Made by a program: the position numbers and the translations under genes. Shown here piece after piece: positions 45,171-57,242 of a stretch of 64,000 nt of DNA (positions are counted from its first letter, which is position 1; the number at the start of each line of letters is the position of its first letter). This DNA is from Phyllostachys edulis (lineage: Eukaryota; Streptophyta; Magnoliopsida; Poales; Poaceae), in NCBI GenBank assembly GCA_036346405.1, contig CM070548.1, positions 55,487,866 through 55,551,865 on the forward strand, given 5' to 3'. Below the pieces are notes generated by a model. It did no database searches. It had not been told where the DNA came from and saw only the letters and a list, made by a program, of their open reading frames with translations.

Positions 45171-48100
45171 TGTAACAGCCCAAAATCCTTAAGTTGGATT
45201 AGTTAAGCATCTAATGTGCATTTATGAAATTTTGGACCTTTTTAAAACTTTTTGCTGCAAAGCAAATTGGTTACAACCTGGTTTTTTAAAACGTAGAAAT
45301 AAAAATTTTCAAACAAAATACAAAAATTTGTCAAGAGTTTGAAAACTTAGTTCAGAGTAGGGTATAAAACCCTATGTTGAAAGTCCTTGGATTTTGAAGA
45401 CTAGATCTGAAACCTAGTAATCCAATACGCCTTCTCCCATTCAAAAGCCTAATTTGAAATTGAAGCAAGACTAAAAGGATTCCAGGTGTGGGAATGCTAT
45501 TTTAGGATTCAACTTGAGCTCAGTAAAACCTCTAAGGCCCCTATAATGCCTGAGGTAATTTTAAAAGCATTCTTGTTTTCAAACCTGAAACTATACTTTA
45601 TTTATCTCAAAATTTCACACTGTCTTTTATTTTTGGAAATATGGTATACCCATAGCTGGGCATATTGTATTTGGATTTTATACGCCTTGTTTCTTGTTTA
45701 AATTTTTCTGGAATTTTTGGAGGTTATTTGGTTCCCATTTTCTTTGCATGCGCAATTTGAATTTGAAATTAAAATATAAACAAATCAATTGAATAGTGCT
45801 AGAAATATTATTCGTAGGTTTTGGAACCTATTAGAGACTCATTCTTAGAAATTATTTGCTATTCTAAAACCATCAATCAAAGAAGAGATTTGAAAGTCAA
45901 ACATCAAACCCATGCCCTGCACTCACCATGCCGCTCACCTGCCTTGTCCATTCACCATCAGCCTGCAGCTTTTCCCCAGACCGATTCCCATTTTCTTTCT
46001 TTTCTCCACCCAAATGGAGCTGGCTCCTCCCGTTTTCCTTCACCATCAAGTCGCCTCCCCCTAGTGGCTCTCCATCCGGCCGCCCTCATCTCCACCCCGG
46101 CCGCATCTCCTCCCCCTGGCCATGGCGCCGCCCCCCTGGCTCCTTCCCCACCGAGCAGCCTCCCCCTGGCTTCCACAGCCGTCGCCGCCCTATGGCTCTC
46201 CCCATCCGGCGCCTCCACCACCAGATCCGGCCTTGGCACCGCGGCCTCCCCTGTCTCCTCCCTCCACCGCCTCTCCCTTCCCGCGCCGGCCAGCTCCTCC
46301 CGCTCCGGCCGCCGCCATTTCCACGGCCGCGCCACCTCCCTCTCCTCCCAGATCCGGCGCCGCCGCCCCTGTCTCCTCCATGGCCGCCGTCCTCGGTTGC
46401 CGACATGCGCCGCCCTCCTCTGCCACGCGTCGGCCGATCAAGGCCGCCACCGCCCGTCCGCAGCTCCATCCGCCGCCTTCACCACAGCCGCGTCGGCCTC
46501 GTCTTCCTCGGCCCAGATCTGCACCGACCGGTCTTCCGCGCCCGGCGGCCGCTTGTCGTCGCCATCACCTCCGGTCTTCTCTGCAAGATGGCGCCATTCG
46601 CCACCTTCGCTTCCTCACCTTGCCATGTGTTTGTATAAATGCCCAGGAATGATTGTTGTTTCTCTACAAGTGGAGGTGTGAAAAAGTTATTTGTCACTAA
46701 ACTTTCTTACTAGACCAATCAATTTATTTTGCTAGCTATTTCGGTGATGAACTAATTAGATCACTCATGCTTGTACTTAGCATATTGAAAAGTTGAATTA
46801 GTGAGAAGGCTTAGTAGCAAGCACTTTTACTCGAACTTTTCCTACCATGAGATGATTGAGCAAAGGAGGGTTGTGATGAAAATCTGAAATTTCTGTTGGC
46901 TAATGAACCTTAGTAGTAGTTGTGGAATCACCCATTTTGCTTATCAAATGGATCTTTGAGGTCGAAGAAGTTAGATGGTAGCAGTTTTGTCAGGCATAAG
47001 TGTGCAGTTGTAGTTTTATGAGCAATAATCTAACAATTTTCAGCTTCATTAAAAGTACTAATAACCTTGCTAATACAAGTAATTAGAAATGTCCTTGACT
47101 TATTCAGCCTTTGAACCTTTATCTAACTTGCTGCGCTTATAGCACCTCCATAGGAAGGTATTTTGGGCACACAAGGTTGGTCTGGGGTAGTGAAGGATGG
47201 CAGTAGAAATTCTAACACTAGTAGTTAAAAATTGTATCGATTCTTTTGGGTAATTGAGCAATCTTTTAACAACCACAGCAAGTAACTAAGCTTGGTTATT
47301 CTAAATAAAACAGTGATCATCCATCATACCTTTGAATAATTAATTGCTTTTAAGCTAACTAGTCAAGTGAGCACTATTGCTAGCAAATAGAAATCTTAGG
47401 TTGATAAAAAGATCTTGTTATCAAACTCTCTTTCTTAGCAATTTTTCTTTAATAGGATGAATGTTAGAAAGATAAATAGGTGAAGTCTTGCTTATGACAG
47501 TAGGCTTGATCTTTCCAAATTCATTTACTTAGAAGGTTTTTGTTCCATTTTAAGCTTGGACCTTAAAACTAACATAAGCTCATCAATCTAGTAAACCAAC
47601 AGTAGACCTTGCCATAGCCAAACTTCAAAAGTTCATAACTTCGTCCAATCAACTCCAAATCGAGTGAAACCAATTTTGTTAGTTTTCTTTATTAATGCAA
47701 TTTAACTTGGTATATGTTTGAATCATGTTGTGGGCCCAGAAATTTCGTTATTGGAATTAATTTCTGGAAAGAACAATTTTTACCCTAAAAATTGAATTAA
47801 CTTCAAAAATTCGTAAGTAATTCTTTTGAACCCCAAATGGGATGAATCCAATTGGGTTGTTCATATAATTTTATCCTCTATCCATTCTTGTAATCCTTAT
47901 ATCCACCGCTATCCTACAAAATGTCACTAAATAATTTAATTCGGATGAACAGTGACAGATGAGAATTAATTTGATTTTTCTGATATCTGAGTTTCAAACT
48001 ACTATAGCTCTCACATACTAAATCCAAACGGAATAATTCTTTCACCTAAATTCATCTAAAATCATGCTCTTCTTTCTGTGAATTTTTCATGATTTTTGGA

Positions 48101-49819
48101 TGACCTTAAATTTTGAATATTCTCGGTGTTATTCGTTCTAATTTGTTCTTCTCGATTCTTTCGGTAGGTTTCGATGATTATATTGAATACGAGAGTGATC
48201 CTCTGCAGCAAGAAAGATATCTCAGGCAAAGGCAAGCAGTTTGATCATATCCCGCTTAATCCCATTACTTTCAAAGTCTAATATTTTGTTTAACTTGTAT
48301 GTATGCATGCTTTTGTGTCAAAGTAATTTATCGTTTAGAGGTAGCTATTCCTATTGCATTGTTGCCTCTAAATTGTTAGCCCCTGCCACAAACCATAAGT
48401 TACTAATATCGCTGGTGAATTAGAGCCCGGTGATTTAATTATGCTCTTTTATTGTCTTTGCGGTGTCATGCTTAGAATATTTAGCTACCGGTAGAAGTGG
48501 GCGGTTGTCGACGTATGTCGATGACCTTGATCACACAAAAACTTTATCATTATTCCATTATGTCCAGCACTTGTGCTTTGTTACTTTGTAAAGAAATAAA
48601 AATAAAAACAAAACTGTTTGACTTGGGCACAATGGAATGTTGGTGTGATCTTTTGGTGTGACTGGAATGGTGCCCGGGTCATTAAGGACCGAGTTACTTG
48701 TGCCACCGTTCTGAGCATTATTGCGTGCTAACCACACGAGGGACCCCTCTTGACTAAGTACTTTGGGGGGGTGTTAATTATGAGCTGATCGGTTGGTATG
48801 TTTTACAAGAAAATGTGTGTGTGTGGTGTGGGAGAGGAGCATTAGCAGACCGGTTAGGCTGACTAATGTGTCCTTATCCTCGTGGGTTGCGTCTCTTAAT
48901 TAGCATCTTCCATTGGAAATGTCTCGAGGACTTAGCGTGCGGCATACCTAAGGTAGTGTTTGAATCTTGTGGCAAAAGGTGGTCCGGCGTGTGGGTACAT
49001 TGGTACACCCCGCAGGTTAAAACTATTCAATAACCTCGCCCTAGGTTATGGACACGCCGAAACGCCCGTGAGAACTAGACTACAACATTTAATTAAAACT
49101 TGATGGGTTGGTATGAATGGATGTTCATACTATTGTTGTGGTGACTATTGGGTTAGTCACTTCCAGGTTGTTCTTGTTGTTGTTATTATTATTGTATCGT
49201 TGTTACTTCAACAATTAAAAATGCTTTGTCCAAATTGCTTTCAATCTATTACATTATTGCAAATGAAAACTTGCTTTATGCTAAAATGAGTCCAAAGCCT
49301 CATCCACTTAAATAAAGCTTGCATGTAGCTATTTATAGTTCTGTTATACTACACGTCAGTCTTGCGAGTACATTTTTGTACTCATTTGCTTTGCTTAACT
49401 TTAATTGTTGCAGAGGAAGAGGTTGATCCCCAAGGGATTAACTTTTGTGAGTGATTTTCGCTTTGACGACTAGCTGGCGGCCCGGTTAGTTTGCCTTGTG
49501 GGTTAAGGCACACTAATTGGCTCTTTTGTTATTGCCATCTTATGGCTTTTGCTTCCGCTGTTATTTATCTCTTTAGTTGTTTAGTTGTTATTTGGCCGGT
49601 CGGCCTCTTTTGTAATATCTCTATTATGTATGTCTTCTGTTTAATCTAGTTCATGCTTGGTTCTTTGTTTGTATGGAATTGATGCATGATTTTGTAAAAG
49701 GGTGTATGTACAACACTTCTGGGATGTACATATTTTTTCCGAGGCATGAGATATTTTGTTTGTGATGCTAGGATTAATGATAACTAAGCATTACAAGCTA
49801 AATACCCCGGGGTCTCACA
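45171..49819 (+). repeat. 5' LTR of the LARD
   Basis: The 4,649-bp LTR holds a GC-rich U3 (about 45930-46620), a TATA box at 46634, and the conserved GAGTACA...TGTACTC inverted repeat at 49366-49383. Proline-rich open frames of up to 286 codons in the GC-rich part change between the two LTRs and have no domain, so I do not treat them as genes. Confidence 0.95.
46634..46640 (+). promoter_or_regulatory. LTR TATA box (LARD)
   Basis: TATAAAT within TTTGTATAAATGCCC follows the GC-rich U3. It is conserved at 54045-54051 in the 3' LTR. It is the best candidate core promoter. Confidence 0.55.
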
Positions 49820-49823
49820 AAGT

Positions 49824-49835
49824 TGGTATCAGAGC
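49824..49835 (+). promoter_or_regulatory. Primer binding site, initiator tRNA-Met type
   Basis: TGGTATCAGAGC begins five bases after the 5' LTR. It is complementary to the 3' end of initiator tRNA-Met, the primer of most plant gypsy and copia elements. Confidence 0.92.
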
Positions 49836-52517
49836 CGTACTGGCCGTAGAAACCCTAGCTTGGTCGTCTTTAGGATGTTTTGAAAAACTTAATTTCAAAA
49901 TACCAAATATTTGATGAAAACTTAAGTAAGTTCTCAGATTTTATTCCTTACCTATCTTAGATTGCTTATCTCACCTCATTCTTGTTTAAGCTTTGAAAAG
50001 TTGTTTCCTCTCATCTTCTTTCAAAAGATAGTTGTTACCGTTTAAATTTGGTTTTGGGATTCAATGAGTGTTGTGAAATTGAAGTGTTGGCTGTCCTTTG
50101 ATGAAGATTAGAAGCTTTTGAAGTTAGAGAACTCAGCTCGGAGCACGGTTACAAGTTTTGGACAGCAAGCGCCTAGTTCTACATTAATGATGAAAATGAG
50201 AGGATAATTCAACTAAAACTTGTGGGAATAAAAGGGTAAGATGTGATATTAGTTGGCTAGTGCCTAATACACCCTTAGATGGTTTTACCGTGATTTTTAG
50301 ATGCATTAGAACTTGGGTTGTGCTTTGAAATTTTTCTTCTCAAAACGATTGCTTGCTCATTCAATACAAGTTAGTCGTGCTGCGAAGTTGAATCTTATGT
50401 CTTATGAGTTTGCATTGGATCTTATGCCTTCTTGCAAATATTTGGAGTTCATTTCTTACTGGTTATATGTTTGTAATTGGGTTAGGGTAATATCTCATTT
50501 TGGTGATTTTAAAATGATTAGTACATATTAGAGTTAAATTTGCATACCCATTGCCCGTTCCCTTACCTTGTGCTTATTCTTTCCTCACCTCATCCTTTAT
50601 GCCCCAAAATGTTTAAGGGGGGTAGGAAACGCCTAAAATTATGTATTTGACATCTTAACTCTTATACCTTGATCATGCATATAGTTTTTAAATTGACTCA
50701 AGCATATCTTGTTACTCAACTTGTATAATCAAGAAGCATGGTTAGTAGTCCATCTTGGTGATTAAAGCATGAGAATGACTAACATGTAGAGGTATAAATT
50801 GAAATTGCCCTTAACTTGCTTTATCTTAACATTATTAACCGACTTGGAAATTAACAACTTGTCATGCTCATATAGATTACTTGCATGAATCTGAAATTTT
50901 GAATGTCATGTATTTTATAGCTTGGTGTGCTAGATGTTGTGGAGTAAAGAAGCATGCTTGTCTTTTAAATTAATGAGAAGCGAGCTTATTGTGTTTTGAT
51001 ATAAGAGTAGCTCATTTTTATGTTGTTCAATCGAAAGTGTTTAAACCATGCTAGGTTTGCTTGGTTAGTCAATTATTCTTTATGTGAAGTGAAACTCATT
51101 TCTTGTTTTGGTGCAAATTTTGACTTAAATTGAAGGAAAAATATTTCTGTAATTGGTAGTAGATCATGAAATCTTGAAATTATTTACATAATAACCTGAT
51201 GGTGTGTAGTAATAAATATAATTTTTCCAGAATTTATTGAACTTGTTTTGCCCAGAAATTAAGTCAAATGCTTTGCAGGGCTGTTCTGGCTGATTTTAAA
51301 TCTGGTACTAATAGGAAGACTTAAACTACTAGGGACCAATTTTCTAGTGTTAAGTATCACCTCAGTAACATGTCAGAATTTTTCTGGAATTTTTTTAACT
51401 CAATTTCACTACTGTTTGAACCCTAGGCCTAAATTTATTGTCTGAAATATTGCACCAACCAGAACCTGAGCTTTCTGTGTAGGGTAAATTTTTATAGCAT
51501 CTTTAGTATCCCAGAAACATCCCAGAATTGTTCTGGAATTTTTCTAGCCAATTTAGTATGTTTCCCGAGTTCTAGTTTCTCACTAGTAGTCTTTAAACAA
51601 AAATCTGTGAAACTAAAAGCAAAGCTTAATGTATGAGTGAACTTTAAAATGATAATACTAGTAGGAGTAGGCTTGTTTGAGTGTAAACTTTCTTGATGCT
51701 TGTGTGGAGTTTGATATGATTTCACTAGCATGAGTAAGCCTTAGTGAGTATTTATGCTAGTTATCAAATTGAGTGTTTGAATTCTATATTAAGGATCAAG
51801 TCATGCTAGTGTGAATCCTTGTTGATGGTCGAATCTTATACTCACCTAACCAAATGAAATTATTTTGTTGTATTTTGATAGGATCATGTAAGCATGCATG
51901 TGGAAGTTTGCACTCTCACTAGTCTAACCTAAAATTGTCATAAAGTTGAATTCATATATGCAACCTTTCATGCATTCATCCAATGCATCTTCTCCAAGCC
52001 GGAAAGATAATGCTAGAGAAGTAAGGGTTGAGTAAGACTACCATAAAACTTGCTTTAACCTCTTTTCTCTGCTCTATAGTAACTCTTTCCCTCGTAGATA
52101 GTTAGAATTCTTTTGTCCTACTGGAAGACAACGTGAAGTTTGGCCTGCCAGAAGTGCCTTCAAATCAAGAAAGGAAAGGTTAAACAAAGCAATGGAAAGA
52201 AAAATATGTCAGCAACGCCAAGCTGCTTCATCAAGATCTTCCGCCACTATCTCTGAAGGAAATCAAGACAGCAGATAGTGCATTTCGTTTAGAGTTGAAA
52301 GAATCGCCTAGAAAACACGTAATTGGAGGATCTTAGAAATCCTTCAACAAAGCTTCCCTCTTTAGGACCTGAAACTTAGGAAGAAACTCCCTCGGTTCGG
52401 GTTTGCGTTTGGTTAGCGACGAAATCCGAATTGTGACTCCGTGACCAAACCCACCTAGGTCTGCCTTAGTCTTTCGTTCTGACTTTCGAACTACCGGAAT
52501 CTCGGGACGAGATTCTG
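49836..52517 (+). other. Non-coding internal domain of the LARD
   Basis: The longest frame is under 80 codons and no retroelement motif is seen in any frame. Sequence near 52100-52510 (for example CGGGACGAGATTCTG before the tract) looks like the untranslated region that follows integrase in Tekay-like elements. The domain includes an internal polypurine tract copy. Confidence 0.75.
50612..50626 (+). other. Internal exact copy of the polypurine tract
   Basis: TTTAAGGGGGGTAGG is identical to the terminal tract at 52518-52532. It lies about 790 bp into the internal domain and is not followed by an LTR start (AAACGCC follows). It could act as a central plus-strand primer or mark an old rearrangement. 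Confidence 0.7.
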
Positions 52518-52532
52518 TTTAAGGGGGGTAGG
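52518..52532 (+). promoter_or_regulatory. Polypurine tract of the LARD
   Basis: TTTAAGGGGGGTAGG lies three bases before the 3' LTR, where plus-strand synthesis is primed. Confidence 0.9.
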
Positions 52533-52535
52533 TTT

Positions 52536-55500
52536 TGTAACAGCCCAAAATCCTTAAGTTGGATTAGTTAAGCATCTAATGTGCATTTATGAAATTTTGG
52601 ACCTTTTTAAAACTTTTTGCTGCAAAGCAAATTGGTTACAACCTGGTTTTTCAAAACCTAGAAATAAAAATTTTCAAACAAAATACAAAAATTTGTCAAG
52701 AGTTTGAAAACTTAGTTCAGAGTAGGGTATAAAATCCTATGTTGAAAGTCCTTGGATTTTGAAGGCTAGATCTGAAACCTAGTAATCCAATACGCCTTCT
52801 CCCATTCAAAAGCCTAATTTGAAATTGAAGCAAGACTAAAAGGATTCCAGGTGTGGGAATGCCATTTTAGGATTCAACTTGAGCTCAGTAAAACCTCTAA
52901 GGCCCCTATAATGCCTGAGGTAATTTTAAAAGCATTCTTGTTTTCAAACCTGAAACTATACTTTATTTATCTCAAAATTTCACACTGTCTTTTATTTTTG
53001 GAAATATGGTATACCCATAGCTAGGCATATTGTATTTGGATTTTATACGCCTTGTTTCTTGTTTAAATTTTTCTGGAATTTTTGGAGGTTATTTGGTTCC
53101 CATTTTCTTTGCATGCGTAATTTGAATTTGAAATTAAAATATAAACAAATCAATTGAATAGTGCGTAAATATTATTCAGAGGTTTTGAACCTATTAGAGA
53201 CTCATTCTTAGAAATTATTTGCTATTCTAAAACCATCAATCAAAGAAGAGATTTGAAAGTCAAACATCAAACCCATGCCCTACACTCACCATGCCGGTCA
53301 CCTGCCCTGTCCATTCACCATCAGCCTACAGCTTTTCCCCAGACCGATTCCCCTTTTCTTTCTTTTCTCCACCCAAATGGAACTGGCTCCTCCCGTTTTC
53401 CTTCACCATCAAGTTGCCTCCCCCTGGTGGCTCTCCATCCGTTCACCATCAAGTTGCCTCCCCCTGGTGGCTCTCCATCCGGCCGCCCTCATCTCCACCC
53501 CGGTCGCATCTCCTCCCCCTGGCCATGGCGCCGCCCCCCTGGCTCCTTCCCCACCGAGCAGCCTCCCCCTGGCTTCCACAGCCGTCGCCGCCATATGGCT
53601 CTCCCCACCCGGCGCCTCCACCACCAGATCCGGCCTTGGCACCGCGGCCTCCCCTGTCTCCTCCCTCCACCGCCTCTCCCTTCCCGCGCCGGCCACCTCC
53701 TCCCGCTCCGGCCGCCGCCATTTCCACGGCCGCGCCACCTCCCTCTCCTCCCAGATCCGGCGCCGCCCTTTCTCCTCCATGGTCGCCGTCCTCGGTTGCC
53801 GATCAGCAGCCGCCATCCTCTGCCATCGCGGTTGCCGATCGCGCCGCCACCGCCCGTCCGCAGCTCCATCCGCCGCCCTTCACCCACAGCCGCGTCGGCC
53901 TCGTCTTCCTCGGCCCAGATCTGCACCGACCCCGGTCTTCCCCGCGCCCAGCAGCCGCTCGTCGTTACCATCACCTCCTGGTCTTCTCTGCGCATGGCAG
54001 CACCATTCGCCACCTTCGGCTTCCTCCTGCTTGCCATGTGTTTGTATAAATGCCCCAGGGAATGATTGTTGTTTCTCTACAAGTGGAGGTGTGAAAAAGT
54101 TATTTGTCACTAAACTTTCTTACTAGACCAATCAATTTATTTTGCTAGCTATTCTGGTGATGAACTAATTAGATCACTCATGCTTGTACTTAGCATATTG
54201 AAAAGTTGAATTAGTGAGAAGGCTTAGTAGCAAGCACTTTTACTCTGAACTTTTCCTACCATGAGATGATTGAGCAGAGGAGGGTTGTGATGAAAATCTG
54301 AAATTTCTGTTGGCTAATGAACCTTAGTAGTAGTTGTGGAATCACCCATTTTGCTTATCAAATGGATGCTGGGGTCAGTAAGAAGTTAGATGGTAGCAGT
54401 TTTGTCAGGCATAAGTGTGCAGTTGTAGTTTTATGAGCAATAATCTAACAATTTTCAGCTTCATTAAAAGTACTAATAACCTTGCTAATACAAGTAATTA
54501 GAAATGTCCTTGACGTATTCAGCCTTTGAACCTTTATCTAACTTGCTGCGCTTATAGCACCTCCATAGGAAGGTATTTTGGGCACACAAGGTTGGTCTGG
54601 GGTAGTGAAGGATGGCAGTAGAAATTCTAACACTAGTAGTTAAAAATTGTATCGATTCTTTTGGGTAATTGAGCAATCTTTTAACAACAACAGCAAGTAA
54701 CTAAGCTTGGTTATTCTAAATAAAACAGTGATCATCCATCATACCTTTGAATAATTAATTGCTTTTAAGCTAACTAGTCAAGTGAGCACTATTGCTAGCA
54801 AATAGAAATCTTAGGTTGATAAAAAGATCTTGTTATCAAACTCTCTTTCTTAGCAATTTTTCTTTAATAGGATGAATGTTAGAAAGATAAATAGGTGAAG
54901 TCTTGCTTATGACAGTAGGCTTGATCTTGCCAAATTCATTTACTTAGAAGGTTTTTGTTCCATTTAAGCTTGGACCTTAAAACTAACATAGGCTCATCAA
55001 TCTAGTAAACCAACAAGAGACCTTGCTATAGTCAAACTTGAAAGTTCATAACCGTCCAATCAACTCCAAATCGAGTGAAACCAATTTTGTTAGTTTTCTT
55101 TATTAATGCACTTTAACTTGGTATATGTTTGAATCATGTTGTGGGCCCAGAAATTTCGTTATTGGAATTAATTTCTGGAAAGAACAATTTTTACCCTAAA
55201 AATTGAATTAACTTCAAAAATTCGTAAGTAATTCTTTTGAACCCCAAATGGGATGAATCCAATTGGGTTGTTCATATAATTTTATCCTCTATCCATTCTT
55301 GTAATCCTTATATCCACCGCTATCCTACAAAATGTCACTAAATAATTTAATTCGGATGAACAGTGACAGATGAGAATTAATTTGATTTTTCTGATATCTG
55401 AGTTTCAAACTACTATAGCTCTCACATACTAAATCCAAACGGAATAATTCTTTCACCTAAATTCATCTAAAATCATGCTCTTCTTTCTGTGAATTTTTCA

Positions 55501-57242
55501 TGATTTTTGGATGACCTTAAATTTTGAATATTCTCGGTGTTATTCGTTCTTATTTGTTATTCTCGATTCTTTCGGTAGGTTTAACGATTATATTGAATCG
55601 AGAGTGATCCTCTGCAGCAAGAAAGATATCTCAGGCAAAGGCAAGCAGTTTGATCATATCCCGCTTAATCCCATTACTTTCAAAGTCTAATATTTTGTTT
55701 AACTTGTATGTATGCATGCTTTTGTGTCAAAGTAATTTATCGTTTAGAGGTAGCTATTCCTATTGCATTGTTGCCTCTAAATTATTAGCCCCTGCCACAA
55801 ACCATAAGTTACTAATATCGCTGGTGAATTAGAGCCTGGTGATTTAATTATGCTCTTTTATTGTCTTTGCGGTGTCATGCTTAGAATGCTTAGCTACCGG
55901 TAGAAGTGGGCGGTTGTCGACGTATGTCGATGACCTTGATCACACAAAAACTTTATCATTATTCCATTATGTCCAGCACTTGTGCTTTGTTACTTTGTAA
56001 AGAAATAAAAATGAAAACAAAATTGTTTGACTTGGGCACAATGGAATGTTGGTGTGATCTTTTGGTGTGACTGGAATGGTGCCCGGGTCATTAAGGACCG
56101 AGTTATTTGCGCCACCGTTCTGAGCATTATTGCGTGCTAACCACACGAGGGACATATGGGACCCCTCTTGACTAAGTACTTTGGGGGGTGTTAATTATGA
56201 GCTGGTCGGTTGGTATGTTTTACAAGAAAATGTGTGTGTGTGGTGTGGGAGGGGAGCATTAGCAGACCGGTTAGGCTGACTAATGTGTCCTTATCCTCGT
56301 GGGTTGCGGCTCTTAATTAGCATCTTCCATTGGAAATGTCTCGTAGGACTTAGCCGTGCCGGCATACCTAAGGTAGTGTGCTGAATCTTGTGGCAAAAAG
56401 GCGGTCTGACGTGTGGGTACATTGGTACACCCCTGCAGGGTTAAAACTATTCGAATAGCCTCGTCCTAGGTTATGGACACGCTCGGAAACGCCCCGTGAG
56501 AACTAGACTACAACATTTAATTAAAACTTGATGGGTTGGTATGAATGGATGTTCATACTATTGTTGTGGTGACTATTGGGTTAGTCACTTCCAGGTTGTT
56601 CTTGTTGTTGTTATTATTATTGTATCGTTGTTACTTCAACAATTAAAAATTCTTTGTCCAAATTGCTTTCAATCTATTACATTATTGCAAATGAAAACTT
56701 GCTTTATGCTAAAATGAGTCCAAAGCCTCATCCACTTAAATAAAGCTTGCATGTAGCTATTTATAGTTCTGTTATACTACACGTCAGTCTTGCGAGTACA
56801 TTTTTGTACTCATTTGCTTTGCTTAACTTTAATTGTTGCAGAGGAAGAGGTTGATCCCCAAGGGATTAACTTTTGTGAGTGATCTTCGCTTTGACGACTA
56901 GTGGCGGCTTGGTCGATTTGCCTTGTGGGTTAAGGCACACTAATTGGCTCTTTTGTTATTGCCATCTTATGGCTTTTGCTTCATTGTTATTTATCTCTTT
57001 AGTTGTTTAGTTGTTATTTGGCGGTCGGCCTCTTTTGTAATATCTCTATTATGTATGTCTTCATTTAATCTAGTTCGTGCTTGGTTCTTTGTTTGTATGG
57101 AATTGATGCATGATTTTGTAAAAGGGTGTATGTACAGCACTTCTGGGATGTACATATTTTCCCGAGGCATGGGATATTTTGTTTGTGATGCTAGGATTAA
57201 TGATAACTAAGCATTACAAACTAAATACCCCGGGGTCTCACA
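52536..57242 (+). repeat. 3' LTR of the LARD
   Basis: The 4,707-bp LTR aligns end to end with the 5' LTR. Differences include a 40-bp tandem duplication at 53402-53481, a 9-bp insertion (GACATATGG region near 56152) and scattered substitutions. It also keeps CTATTCGAATAG at 56447-56458, which is degraded in the 5' copy. Confidence 0.95.
53402..53481 (+). repeat. 40-bp tandem duplication specific to the 3' LTR
   Basis: TTCACCATCAAGTTGCCTCC plus the next 20 bases is present twice in tandem (53402-53441 and 53442-53481). The 5' LTR has one copy. Confidence 0.9.

Larger units (their letters stand above)
45171..57242 (+). mobile_element. Complete LARD: non-coding LTR retrotransposon with 4.65-kb LTRs
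   Basis: Near-identical LTRs (45171-49819 and 52536-57242) enclose 2,716 bp with a tRNA-Met primer site and a polypurine tract but no gag or pol frame. Perfect CACCT duplications lie at 45166-45170 and 57243-57247. Ends are TGTAACAGCCC and GGGGTCTCACA. The primer site, the TTTAAGGGGGGTAGG tract and the CGGGACGAGATTCTG stretch before it resemble the Tekay chromovirus group. The layout matches large retrotransposon derivatives such as barley Sukkula. It must have used proteins from an autonomous relative. High LTR similarity, apart from small indels and one 40-bp duplication, indicates a recent insertion. Confidence 0.95.

Noticed and set aside
45821..46681. Long proline/serine-rich open frames in the LARD 5' LTR, and similar ones at 53253-54126 in the 3' LTR
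   Set aside because: Several overlapping frames on both strands are open because the DNA is GC-rich. The proteins differ between the two LTRs through indels, and no domain is visible. This is U3 promoter sequence.
49824..49835. tRNA-like sequence at the primer sites (also 16989-17006 and 62291-62302)
   Set aside because: These match only the last 9-18 bases of a tRNA in complement. No tRNA gene fold is present.
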